64,000 nucleotides of DNA from Priapulus caudatus (Eukaryota > Priapulida > Priapulimorpha > Priapulimorphida > Priapulidae), in assembly GCF_000485595.1 (NCBI RefSeq), contig NW_014577920.1:67236-131235 (forward strand), given 5' to 3'. The notes below the pieces were generated by a model. That model was given only the letters and a program-made list of their open reading frames with translations, searched no databases and was not told the DNA's origin. The position numbers and the translations under genes were made by a program. Shown here piece by piece: positions 54,868 through 64,000 of this stretch (positions are counted from its first letter, which is position 1; each line of letters opens with the position of its first letter).

Positions 54868-56117
54868 AACTCCAGTTATTCTATGAATGCCACGAGTAGG
54901 AGCTAACGTACGCGGGTCAGTTAGTCACCGCGTTCAACCTGAGCCCCATTGTTCTGCCAGCAGACACGCCCTGGGTTGCATTCATACTGCAAATGCTCGA
55001 GGGGAATCCCTGGTCCGTACATCTGGGAAGGACGATCGCTAACGAAGAGTTTATGTGGGGGTAGCATCTGACCCTCCCAGAGTACATGAAGATTATGCGC
55101 GCCCTGCTAGCAGGCCGTTACGGCATGGTGGCCTGTTTGTTAGCTGATCGATACCTATCTGCTAATGTCCCCCAACCGCCTAGTGTGACGGCCTGTGAGT
55201 CATTCGTAGGTGGGAGCATACCTTTGCCCCCACCGGGAGTGACGGCGGCTTCAACTTCGTGGTGGCAGGTGGCGGCCGCAGACGACCACCGGCAAATTTT
55301 GGCCCCTGTTTTGGAACACCCGATCGTCGCTTACCAGTTGCCCGCCGGCCTCTTTGTGCGCGATTTTGTTTTAAGTGGTATGCACTTGGAGCGCTACGCC
55401 CCCTTAATTGATTGGGGCGAACTATTTCGAGCTTGGAGGATGCAATTCCCCTTCATCTGGGTTAGGTGGGACCCTCGGGCATGTGCATTGGATTTCTACA
55501 TAGGGGCCGGGGTCCCAAATGCCTTACCGTATCATGCGCGCCCCGGAGGGAGACGAGGCAGCCTGGGGACACAACGTCCTCGGCGCGGCGAGACTCCACC
55601 GGGGAGACTCCACCGAGACGACGGATACGACTCGCCCGCAGAAGGATTGAGGACGACACTCCCATCACACCCCCATTACACGCCCAGGCAGCAACGACGG
55701 AGAACGTCTGCACGACGCCATGACGCGTCACCAAACAGCGGGTGGCCCGAGGCAGCAACGGAGTGCACGCCGTTTGCGCCACGGGCCCACCGAGCCGCTA
55801 GGCCGCGCCGTTATGAACATTACGGCAACGGGCGAACTTTGCAAACGTTTATGAGCAGGTCCAACACTCAATTGCCATCGCCCCGGGATGCTACCACGGC
55901 GCGGCTGGAAAAGATAACAACGCAGACGCCTGGACGGGGGACTATCAGCACTTCGCCGGTATGGCCGACGGCCTTCAAGAGGACCCCCCACTACGACCAG
56001 ACCAGACCAGGGGAGGCAACCCGAGATGGAGAAGAAACTCCCCACTGTATATTTAAGTGCAGTCACACACATCATTTTGCATCAGCTTTGATGGTCGGGG
56101 CGACCATCTTTGAATAA
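54868..56117 (+). CDS. Extra open reading frame of unknown function between env and the 3' LTR
   Basis: After an acceptor-like TTTCTGTTGCAG the frame reads through two TAGs (54898 and about 55063). It is then fully open from ATG 55086 to TAA 56115-56117 (343 codons), ending two bases before the polypurine tract. The first half has regularly spaced hydrophobics and tryptophans (PADTPWVAFILQMLEGNPW; LIDWGELFRAWRMQFPFIWV) and looks folded. The second half is strongly basic and rich in R, P, T and H, a possible nucleic-acid-binding tail. An alternative frame (55466-55723) is also open with Arg-rich sequence, so a frameshift is possible. I recognise no family. A Ty3/Gypsy element does not normally carry a gene here; an accessory gene or a captured host sequence are the alternatives. 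Confidence 0.5.
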
Positions 56118-56118
56118 T

Positions 56119-56127
56119 GGGAGGAGA
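56119..56127 (+). promoter_or_regulatory. Polypurine tract
   Basis: GGGAGGAGA immediately before the 3' LTR, the expected plus-strand primer of LTR retroelements. Confidence 0.8.
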
Positions 56128-56645
56128 TGTATCGAGGAGTGTTTATGGTACATAAACACTGGCTACATCCGAGCCCGCCCGTCGCGATAATGAATCCCGA
56201 TGGTGACACTGAGGTGCAACAAATGAGAAGAGGCGATGGTCGAGAAGCACCTGCTCTCGAAGTCGCACCGTGAGAAACTCGCGCCGTGAGAAACGTGTCA
56301 CTAAGGCGCGGGTTTATGATAACCAATTACGGACAGACTTAAAAGCGAAGGCTCTAGCCGAGCTCGAGAGAACTTGGCTGTCTTTCTGAGTGACTCTTGT
56401 TCCCTCGTTTGCTACAGCGTTCACCCACATTCCATATCTTGTATTGCCTACTCTGTATCTTGTATCTAGTTCGACGTCCATCATGTCGAACAATAAACAC
56501 CAGTGTGGTACGTTACTACCATAGTTGTTGTCTATCTGTTGGTTTGCGTTCTCCCACTCCTGCATCTACCTACATACCTACACCTACCTACGCCTAGCCT
56601 TAGATCGCCAGTAGTCTTACCCCGCTAACGAATCACATCGTTACA
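56128..56645 (+). repeat. 3' LTR
   Basis: It starts TGTATCGAGGAG and ends CATCGTTACA, and has an AATAAA signal like the 5' copy. It is followed by the GTAG target copy. Confidence 0.93.
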
Positions 56646-56649
56646 GTAG

Positions 56650-57492
56650 TATAGAAAGCCGCTGAGATCAATGATGAATATGTTAATCAAGATTGTTGAA
56701 GAATGTGGTTTTTATGATGTGTTAGATTAGTAGCTTGTGGTAATTAGAAGTCTGGAATCCTGTGGTGTATGTATGCATGTAACATTGTAATTGGCTGATA
56801 TTGTGAATTACATTTTTTGTATTTAAATTGACTACGTCACGAATTTTCTATGGTAAAATTTGTAAAATTGTTGTTGCCATTTTTTTACACTAAAAGTAAT
56901 ATCGTCAAATTCTTACCTGATAAGATTGTTTCTCAACTAGTCAAAAATCCAAAAAACCTGGACGATTTGATATTAGTGTTCCTGACATTAATTGCTTGCT
57001 ATAGGATATTTATGCGTCACGAGTGTATGTTCACATCGAACAATATAGTAAAATAAGAAGTATAATGCAGCAATTTAACCATAAAAGGTGAACAGAATTA
57101 CTTATATTTTGTGAAAAAGTGGAAATATATTTTTTATTTTTTACTATTTACGGTGACGTAATCACTTTAACATTTGTTGTTCAGGTTGTAAGGCTGTTCT
57201 GTTCACGGAGCTGGTGTTTAAGAGATCCAGCGGAACAGTAAGTTAGCATCTACTATGATTCAGGCATAATTAGCAATTTGCATAATTTCGATAAGGTAAT
57301 TTATGGTGTTTATGAATATGAGAATTGTTAGCACGCTCATATATTAAAGACATGTAAGTATTTGGTTTTTGCAGAATTGAATGCTAGCTACCGTTGATAC
57401 GGTATTATACGTTAATAAAGCATATCAATCAAAGTCGGATTCTCTTGATGTATTCGTCGACTCTTGTAGTCAAGTCTCATCTTTCCGCACAG
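56650..57492. other. RRN3 intron, 3' part
   Basis: AT-rich intron. A stretch at 57184-57235 has splice-like borders (TTGTTCAG and ACA/GTAAG) and is open for 17 codons, but does not correspond to RRN3 sequence I know. The intron ends TCTTTCCGCACAG. Confidence 0.5.
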
Positions 57493-57933
57493 CGGCTACG
57501 TCGTGCACCTCGTCTCCGCGCACAGCTACCACCTGCAGCTGTGCGTCGCGAGCTTCGTCGCCTCGTTTGCTCCCGTGGTGCCCCCTGGCGACATCGCGAC
57601 ACACGAGGTGGCACGCGCTTCTGCGCGCACGCGCTCCGGCGCGCGGTCGTGCGCATCGTCCCGCTCGCTCCCGCCGTGATCCTCCGGCAGCTGAGCGCGC
57701 TCTACTCGCACCGGACGCGCGCGCCGCACACGCAGACGTGCTTCCTTCAGAACGCGCTCCACGTGACGACGTACCTCCCCGCTCTGCGCGGCGACGTCGT
57801 CGCCATCGTCGTCGCGCGGATGCTGCAGATCGACGCGCTGCTGACGCGGCGCGACGTCGACGAGATGCGGGCGAGGAGCGTCGCCACGACGACGCCCGAC
57901 GACGATCAGATATTCGAGATGGAAGAGCTTCAT
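57493..57933 (+). CDS. RRN3: RRN3 (TIF-IA), internal exon
   Basis: Runs from acceptor CCGCACAG to donor CTTCAT/GTGGGTG. The first part, in one frame, gives GYVVHLVSAHSYHLQLCVAS and FAPVVPPGDI, matching the YLAFLGNLVSAQ...SHFVPPRVI region of RRN3. From about 57620 the match moves to another frame: ALRRAVVRIVPLAPAVILRQ, then CFLQNALHVTTYLPALRGDV and MLQIDALLTRRDVDEM, matching the conserved HEAT-repeat segment. The exon ends IFEMEELH (human: LFNMDEDEE). The 5' phase does not fit the upstream exon either, so two compensating one-base errors or mutations are implied. Extremely GC-rich. The C-terminal two-thirds of RRN3 is not in the window. Confidence 0.85.
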
Positions 57934-57959
57934 GTGGGTGGGTGCGATGTTGCTGCGTG

Positions 57960-58118
57960 TAGCTGCTGTTGTTGTTGTTGTTCTTGTTATTGATTGTCTT
58001 CTTTGCATCTTTGCATTATTGTTCTAGGCTTCTTCTCCTCCTTTTTTACTCTGCCTCTTCGTCCTTTATCTTCTTGTTTGTCTTGGTCTTGTTGGTGGTG
58101 TTGTTGTTGTTGTCGTCG

Positions 58119-58153
<35 letters not shown>

Positions 58154-58165
58154 GGTCATCTTCTT
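57960..58165. repeat. (TTG)n trinucleotide microsatellite and T-rich tract
   Basis: Two runs of GTT/TTG units (57965-57990; 58100-58155) with CT-rich sequence between and after. It separates the last RRN3 exon from the first-found LNPK exon on the other strand. Confidence 0.9.
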
Positions 58166-58289
58166 TTCTCCCTTTCTCCTTCTTTTTCGTCTTCGTCGTT
58201 GCTGTTACTGTTGTTATTCTTGTTATTGATCGTCTTCTTTGCTTCCTCCTCCTCCCCCTACTCCTCCTCCACCCGTCCTCTTACTATTC

Positions 58290-58368
58290 ATAATGTCACG
58301 CTCATTCTCTCGGCAATTTCAGCCGACACGAATCTGCTGACTCCATCACTCTCCATCACCTCTTCAAG
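58290..58368 (-). CDS. LNPK: Lunapark, exon 4 of those seen (3' end uncertain)
   Basis: After acceptor TCTTTTGCAG the minus strand reads LEEVMESDGVSRFVSAEIAE. It continues the preceding exon in phase 0 and matches the ILEEVMEKETYKTAKLILE helix of Lunapark. The downstream donor could not be fixed; the frame closes at about 58292. The C-terminal zinc-finger exons of Lunapark are not visible. Confidence 0.6.
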
Positions 58369-58665
58369 CTGCAAAAGAAAACGAACGGGTGTGCTACGAC
58401 GAGCTATCTCGGAAACAACTGAACATGTCACGAGCTTGGAAATCAAGTGAAAGAGTATTTTATCAATACGATAGAAGTATATACGTGCATATATTTGTTC
58501 GCGATCACCTCAACCAACTAGATGTAGACTTTTAATGGCTCATAGGCTTAGCGGCTGGTGCCACTGTCTGTTTCTGCCCCCTCCCCAGCTGTGTTTAACT
58601 CTGGAGAATGAGGTAATGTAATACGATTCCACTGTTAGCAGGGTTAATGCGGGCTATAGACGCAC

Positions 58666-58706
58666 CAGCTGTCGTTTCTCGTCTCTCAGCTCCACCAGCC
58701 TGATTT
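58666..58706 (-). CDS. LNPK: Lunapark, 41-bp exon
   Basis: Acceptor CTATTCCAG and donor CAGCTG/GTGCGT. It encodes IRLVELRDEKRQL, corresponding to the ALDDLKSQRKKIL coiled-coil segment. It joins its neighbours in phase on both sides. Confidence 0.75.
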
Positions 58707-59039
58707 CTGGAATAGCAAAATAACGGTAAATGTGTGAGTGATGACACAACACTAAGAAGATTTGCCTCACAAATGTCACTGTTCTCGCAATAAGGAATAG
58801 GCTGAGTATATATGTGAATATAATAGTGTTTCCACAAAGATTCTTCTTGACTTTTAGTTTCAGGGTTAAGGTTATGGTTAGAGTTAGTGTTCATTGTTCT
58901 ATTGCAGTTACCACACGTTTATGCTGAATTGATGATGACGTTGGCTGGAGACTCAGCACGACTGACACGAACTGTCACATTTGTTTTACCACTCGCATCA
59001 CTTTCATGCACGGTTGCCCGCTGCCGCACGTCCGCCTAC

Positions 59040-59098
59040 CTTTTTCAGTGATTCGTCGTACATAGCGCCAGTGTAGGAATCTTTTCCATCCATAGATT
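59040..59098 (-). CDS. LNPK: Lunapark, 59-bp exon
   Basis: Acceptor TTGCTTCAG and donor AAAAG/GTAGGC. In the frame set by the upstream exon it encodes IYGWKRFLHWRYVRRITEK, the end of the second membrane hairpin and start of the cytosolic coiled coil (IIWSIRTVIIFFFSKRTERN in the human protein). Two other frames are also open, but only this one fits both neighbours. Confidence 0.75.
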
Positions 59099-59386
59099 CT
59101 GAAGCAATGGACGAGATACGAAACATGAGATGAACGAATGGATGAGAATGAAATTTGCTTGCAAGAGAGTTAAACGTTTAACATCACACGATCCGTATAA
59201 TACGTTCTACGTATACGATATACGTATATACGATTATTACATTTTCATTATGTGTGTATAACAGTGATGTATCATGTATGATAACAGGGCCTACATGGAA
59301 ACCAGCATTGTTGTTGTTTTGTAGCTACCCTGTTTTGATAAATAAAACATAATACTACTACTACTATATGTTTGCTAGACACTTAC

Positions 59387-59574
59387 AGGAAGGGGAATGC
59401 CACGAACGGTAGCAGATACAGGAATCGATCCGACCAGTTGTCCGGGAAGTAGAAGATGTAGCAGAAGATGGCGCATATCACGTAGATGACGATCGAGTAC
59501 AGCAGCAGAGTGTCTATGTAGTGCTTCAACTTCTGCTGTTTGTGTCGCTTGAATTCTTGTATAGCGCGCGCTTC
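59387..59574 (-). CDS. LNPK: Lunapark, transmembrane hairpin exon
   Basis: Runs from acceptor TTACTGCAG to donor CCTTCCT/GTAAGT. It reads EFKRHKQQKLKHYIDTLLLY, SIVIYVICAIFCYIFYFPDN and WSDRFLYLLPFVAFPFL. This contains the first transmembrane segment and the W/F-rich lumenal turn of Lunapark (LLLYSSVLYLFTCLIVYLWYLPDEF...LPFFAFPLI). Lunapark sits at three-way junctions of the tubular ER and stabilises them. The N-terminal myristoylated exon should lie to the right; the interval there is filled by a retroelement from about 59865. Confidence 0.9.
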
Positions 59575-60536
59575 CTGCAGTAAAAACGAACGTCGCCATC
59601 TTGGATTCCGGATTCCAGCACGGACGCCGGATGATGTCACGCAAATCAATCTACTATCGAGCAGTCGCAGTGATTTATACAAGCGCAAGGTTTCGTGAGA
59701 ATTGAGTGAAGAATGATAGCAAATCATGTACGTGCAATACCAAGGTGTACCGTATCGTAGATATGGTTCTGTATTGATTTTAATGCAATAGAACGACGTT
59801 GACTTAATAAATAGAGCAAGTATGTTTGTTCAATTTTATTTTAATTTGGAGAGAATCACGATTACTTCATGATTGTGTAAACACAAACAATAATTTACCT
59901 TAGTAGTTCGTTTTATTCAAGAAACGTAGCTGAACTGAACACGAGTTACAAAACCGCCACTGACGAACTCCGTAGCTCCCCTGGCTCTCAAAATATCTAA
60001 CTTAACAGATAGACAATCAGTAAACATTATGACATCTCCTTCTCTTTGGATAAACATCTTATTCTATAGGCATGAATGACTTTGAAATGACAAAAGAATC
60101 AACTTTTCAATAATGCCTAAACCAACGACACTTAACACTAATTCAGACAGTAGGGTAGACTGCCCACTGTCTTGGACTTCAGAATCCAGGGATTATTCTG
60201 CCCTGTAGCGGATCTATCGCTTAAACTAACACTTGTAGCAGTCTCTGGAAACGCTGGAGCGTGGACGCGACTGCCGCGCATCCTTGTGAAGGTCACTGGT
60301 CACGATAGGTTGTTTGCTGACATTCCGATGGCGAAGCCGGGTATCTTGCATTCATTTCTGCGGCCTGCGGGCACCATGTGCCTGCGCATGTTGGCGTAAA
60401 GCGTTGGTCCAGAACAGACCGGTTTCCTCTGCTGCGGCACAACTATGCCTTGCGTGTGTGGGCTGTGAGGTGGATGTAGGCTTGCTGAATTCACAGCAGA
60501 TCCGTCCCCAACATGCTGCCAGGGGTCCCGGCAACT

Positions 60537-60728
60537 CTAATTGGCTGCAGCGGTTGTGTCACGCTGTGATCGGCTTGCTCTTGCCGACACTGTCCACGCA
60601 TCGTATCGACCATATTCTAAGTCGTGCCAGGTTCGGCAGCCATATGGCTGTCCTGCTCTTTCACGGCACTCGAGATGCCTTGTGTGGAATTCATGTAGTC
60701 GTTCTAAAGCGTCCTGCCTCATCGCCAC
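60537..60728 (-). pseudogene. Integrase zinc-domain remnant of the minus-strand element
   Basis: MRQDALERLHEFHTRHLECR followed by ERAGQPYGCRTWHDLE resembles the LHxGHxGxxKCxxRARxxxWWPGMxxDIE segment of Ty3 integrases; the second His is retained with shifted spacing. Downstream DDE core motifs are not clear. Confidence 0.65.
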
Positions 60729-61153
60729 TAGGCAAGAACTATTCTACTCTGTTAGAACAACTAGTTCATTTGTCACCGATAGTCCGGAGGCGTACGATGG
60801 TAATTTGCCTCAAAGGCTCCGGCCACACGCTCACTCTTATTTTTGGCCACCCGTTGATGACATAACGCATTACTTGCATTGCGAACATCGTCCTTTCTCC
60901 TGTAGCCATCCCTGATCTGTGTCTAGTTTGTTAGGTGACGCTGGCCAAGTCCTACTTAAACTGTGTCCACTATCATCTGATCATCTTGATCCAGCTGTAC
61001 TATCCCTGTTGATAGCTAGGGGATTGCGTGAGATAGTGCATCTAGCCACTTATCTGTTTTTACCCGGCAAAAACTCTGAACAACAGGATTGAACGCCATC
61101 ATTCGCAGCAAAGACGCTGACGCGAATCGGGATTTCATTCAATGTTCTTGCTG

Positions 61154-61336
61154 TCAGTAGAGGCCACCTAATGGCTTGTGGTCGGCAGCTGAGTAAACTT
61201 GGTAATCCCACGAGATCCTTGACAGGTTTTGTCGCATGCCATACTGCCGCCATGACATTCCTTCCAATGGTCGAGCGTAACGCTGCTCAGCCGGGGGTGT
61301 TGAAGTGTTCTTGGAGCAGAATGCTAGCTGTTTCAA
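61154..61336 (-). pseudogene. RNase H remnant
   Basis: The minus-strand frame shows LAFCSKNTSTPPAEQRYARP and, further on, ADHKPLGGLY, corresponding to the ASRTLTPAEQRYAQIEKE and TDHKPL blocks of Gypsy RNase H. The catalytic TDH has become ADH. Confidence 0.8.
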
Positions 61337-61662
61337 GCCTTCTTCATCCTCTTCTGCTAGGAGTACGCGCCCCTAATCCCCGAAACTGCTAGACATCAGC
61401 ACTTATGATCGTTGCTTTTTTCGCATCATAGAGTATGCTAGGTGTTGGGAAGCGCTATAGGTAGCGCTGTTTGGTTCTCTGGAATGGCACCTTGCTGACT
61501 TGCCCCCCATAACAGGACACTGTCAGACTCTCAGCAGATCTGTCATGGGCTTCATAACGAAGACAGAGTAGTTTGCAAACTTGCGCCTAGATATTGGAAC
61601 ATTCAATCAAAGCTACGAAGTTCCCTGACATTGGATGGCTGGAGTCAGATCCATTCATAGCC

Positions 61663-61860
61663 CTACTTTCTCTGGGTCTGCGCTTGATACCTTCGAAGCA
61701 ACTGATATGACGGTCCACCAAAGTAAAACCAATTCTTTAGTCCTAAACTGCGCATTTCTCTCGGTTTAAACGGAAGACCTGCTTCCTGCAGTCGTCGGTC
61801 AGACACTTCAGTTAGCCTCCTTTCAGTGCCTCCTCCATGGATCGCCGATGAGACCAACAT
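61663..61860 (-). pseudogene. Reverse transcriptase (thumb) remnant
   Basis: RLQEAGLPFKPREMRSLGLK followed by NWFYFGG corresponds to the GLTLNPxKCEFGLxxLxFFGH block after the RT palm. It is broken by substitutions and indels. Confidence 0.7.
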
Positions 61861-62614
61861 ACCAATTCCATTCAGGTGACTCTACTGCTTCAAGCCTAGA
61901 GAACTCGCGTTCATTTTTCGCTAGGAAGATCTTGCGCCGAAGGTAATTCCGAAGGAGAACGCCGGAGCAGAATGACCATTACTCCAAACGGCTCGTCATG
62001 AATGTTGTGGACAGTTGGCTTTTCTCATCCAAGCGGGCATCTCGCCAAAAACCACTTGCTGCATCCAAGTTAGGTAAAGTACTTGGATGGAGCCAACTTA
62101 AGTGGCCGATGTCGCTTAGATTCGGAAGGTATTAATGCTTCTCATGCGCAACAGCCCTGATTCAGTCTTGTTTAGGTCAAGCCAAATGCGCGTTTACATT
62201 TGTTCTTCTGAACCGCGCAACCATAGCGCACACCATTCCTGCGGCCAGTGACAGACGGATCACCTCCACTATCCTGCATTTCCGTATTCTGTTTCACGCA
62301 TCGCATCGGGAAAACGGAACTTTTCGTGCAATGTTGACACAGTTGGTGTTACCCCTGCTCAAAACTGATCCTTGACGTGCGTTTCGGTCGTTCAAGAGAC
62401 CAATCTGAGCTGACTGACTCAAGATTTTATCTACATGCGGTAACTAGGCCCATTTTCTTTGCCACTCCACGCAGGGCTAGCAGCTGACTGGTCGCTGTTG
62501 CCATCTATCACGACTACACGAAATGTATAGACTTTCCCTGTCGCTGGTATTGATGACAGCTGTAAATGCACTAGAACCTTGAGCTCGCCCAGGACTGTTT
62601 GAGCTTGACCTTGT

Positions 62615-63157
62615 GTGCATCAGGTGTGGGCGACCTTTTCATTGATCCGCCAGATGGTCGCTGAAATACACGTACGTTCAGCTCTGGTGTCTATTTTAAT
62701 TTTACAGTTGAAGCGCATATCGTTCAGTGCGCACATACACGCTTCACTCCTCCTCATGCCAATCAATTGTTGCCCAAGAATATATTCCTCCCCCTCGGAT
62801 GATATCCTGAGATGTCACGTGCGTCTGTTGCCACATCTAACTATTCCACTCGGTGCTTTTACCCACTGCGGACACACCGAAAGAGAAACCTGTCCATGCT
62901 TATTGCATAACCTACAGATCTGTCACTAGCATGGCAGTTTACCACCCCTGGGTGACAGCCCCTCTAACCACAACGGTTTGCATTTCTGTTTTGTTTTGTG
63001 CCGCTGCTGACATTCTTCTTCCGACTTTGCGGTCTACTGCTCCCTTGGTTTGAACCTTGCCTGCTAACTCCTGCGTGCGAAGCTTGCTTGCGTGTACCAT
63101 CTGTAATTTTACCTGTTCGATGCTGGCTGCCACTGCCGAACTTTTATCTAGGGTCAT
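62615..63157 (-). pseudogene. gag C-terminus and protease remnants
   Basis: From right to left: a charged gag-like segment (SSAVAASIEQVKLQMVHASK, about 62939-63157), a degenerate Cys/His stretch (CRLCNKHGQ, about 62870-62900), and a protease-like FNCKIKIDTRAELNV (about 62650-62700), where the active-site DTG reads DTR. Confidence 0.6.
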
Positions 63158-63802
63158 AAGCTGGCATCAGCTCAGTTTTGCTTCACCGCCGGTTAGGAGA
63201 GTCCCGACAAACCTGATCCTCGTACTGGGTCTTCTGATCCTTGTACTCGCAATTCTCCACCATTGCTTGAAGGTATCCTTAGAGATTCCTCCACCGTCTC
63301 CTCCCTACTTTCGACCCTCTCTGAAAGAAGTGATCTCTGTGTATGTATCATTTCTTTTCCGGAGATGAGCAGTACGTGTGAATTCTTGACAACTGTTCGT
63401 AATCAGTGTCCGTTTCTCCTCTCTAATGTGGCACTAGGGTTTTCTGGGTCAGGCACATCATTGCGAAACAAATTTCAACGTTTTGATATTTTGTGGTTTT
63501 ATACCTCCCGATACAGGATAAGTGAGTCCTGTACTTCTCCCCGTCTTCTTTGTGAAGTGTTATGGCTTTTTCCGAAAGTCGTCCGAATTCGTCTATCACT
63601 CACTCCACATTCTTCAGCTGATTGAACGTAAACTTGCGCAAGGGCGGTCATTATCGCGCCATTTTCTTGGGACACATGACTATCGTGATTCCAGGTGCCA
63701 CCGCGTATCAACTGAGGTCGACTAGACTACACCTTTAGACACAAACGTACCGCGCGTTGTCTGTCAAGAGCACTACAATGTGTATTGAAACTGTTCTTGA
63801 AT

Positions 63803-63815
63803 ACTTCTGACACCA
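63803..63815 (-). promoter_or_regulatory. Primer-binding site matching tRNA-Leu 3' end
   Basis: On the minus strand TGGTGTCAGAAGT, complementary to the ACTTCTGACACCA end of leucine tRNAs (general knowledge). It sits at the inner edge of the right-hand LTR and fixes the element's orientation as minus. Confidence 0.7.
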
Positions 63816-64000
63816 TGTCATGATTGTGTAACAACAAACAAGATTATTTAACCTTATGTAGATTCGTTTTATTCCAAGAAAACGTAGCTGAATCTGACAC
63901 GAGATTACAAACCGCCATACGAACTCCCGTAGCTCCCCTGGCTCCTCAAATATCTAACTAACAGATAGAACAATCAGTAACTTATGGACATTACCTTTTC

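Larger units (their letters stand above)
43069..56645 (+). mobile_element. Env-bearing Ty3/Gypsy (errantivirus-like) LTR element, 13.6 kb, in the RRN3 intron
   Basis: Complete by structure. It has a 5' LTR (43069-43590), a 3' LTR (56128-56645), the 4-bp target duplication GTAG (43065-43068 and 56646-56649), and a polypurine tract before the 3' LTR. In order it encodes gag with a zinc knuckle, protease, RT/RNase H, integrase, an F-type envelope-like protein and an extra 3' frame. The coding regions contain several stops and frame changes, and RT is split by a nested DNA transposon (46275-50610), so it is a decayed copy. By hand alignment the LTRs differ at roughly 25-30 of about 520 positions plus a 4-bp indel, implying an old insertion. 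It has the same orientation as RRN3. Confidence 0.93.
59865..64000 (-). mobile_element. Decayed Ty3/Gypsy LTR element on the minus strand, probably within an LNPK intron
   Basis: Direct terminal repeats at about 59865-60060 and 63816-64000 (running off the window) share TCATGATTGTGTAA, CGTAGCTGAA and GTAGCTCCCCTGGCTC. Between them, on the minus strand, gag, protease, RT, RNase H and integrase remnants appear in the normal order from right to left. A tRNA-Leu-type primer site sits beside the right-hand LTR. There are many stops and frame changes. Confidence 0.85.

Noticed and set aside
57184..57235. Open 17-codon stretch with splice-like borders in the RRN3 intron
   Set aside because: It does not match RRN3, and the two real exons align next to each other on the protein without it.
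1..64000. CRISPR arrays, bacterial operons, or rRNA genes
   Set aside because: The tandem repeats are contiguous without unique spacers, and the genes are spliced animal genes. No rRNA-like stretch was seen.

Overview
The window is animal nuclear DNA, probably from a marine invertebrate. It has spliced genes with GT-AG introns, TTAGGG-type interstitial repeats, many short-repeat tracts and a dense population of LTR and cut-and-paste transposons. The species cannot be settled from the sequence. Several stretches look like uncorrected or duplicated long-read assembly: the same sequence recurs with many single-base indels, and three runs of N are present (37334-37358, 41198, 47664-48329).

Four conserved cellular genes can be recognised, none complete. 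(1) eEF2 kinase (EEF2K), + strand, 5.3-24.4 kb: alpha-kinase exons, regulatory-linker exons and Sel1-like C-terminal exons, but NOT in the order of the protein. The linker/Sel1 block (5312-7257) lies upstream of the kinase block (8204-10586), and the last two exons are at 23.6-24.4 kb. (2) PHF5A (SF3b subunit), - strand, 28509-29154, with its first exon missing. (3) RRN3 (Pol I initiation factor TIF-IA), + strand, exons at 42444-42732 and 57493-57933. (4) Lunapark (LNPK), - strand, four small exons at about 58290-59574, running head-on into RRN3.

Layout: 1-6.4 kb is a repeat-rich block, an eEF2K intron plus a linker exon. 6.7-10.6 kb holds eEF2K exons. 10.6-22 kb has no recognisable gene apart from one or two orphan exon-like stretches. 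22.4-23.6 kb is a noisy second copy of 6.96-7.78 kb. 23.6-24.4 kb is the eEF2K 3' end. 24.4-30.7 kb holds palindromic and inverted-repeat elements and PHF5A. 30.73-37.5 kb is an indel-rich second copy of 1-6.4 kb. 37.6-42.2 kb is a graveyard of MITE-like elements and Ty3/Gypsy fragments. 42.4-57.9 kb is RRN3, whose intron carries a 13.6 kb env-bearing Ty3/Gypsy element (43069-56645). 58.3-59.6 kb is LNPK. 59.87-64.0 kb is a second, decayed Ty3/Gypsy element on the - strand, which appears to lie in an upstream LNPK intron.

The most unusual structure is the 13.6 kb element. It has two LTRs with a 4-bp target duplication and a polypurine tract. It carries decayed gag, protease, RT/RNase H, integrase and F-type envelope-like reading frames, plus an additional long open reading frame (55086-56117) between env and the 3' LTR that I cannot assign. 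Its RT is split by a nested DNA transposon (46275-50610) with perfect 15-bp terminal repeats, an AT target duplication, THAP-like and DDE_Tnp_4-like remnants, and two tracts of almost strictly alternating purine-pyrimidine repeat.
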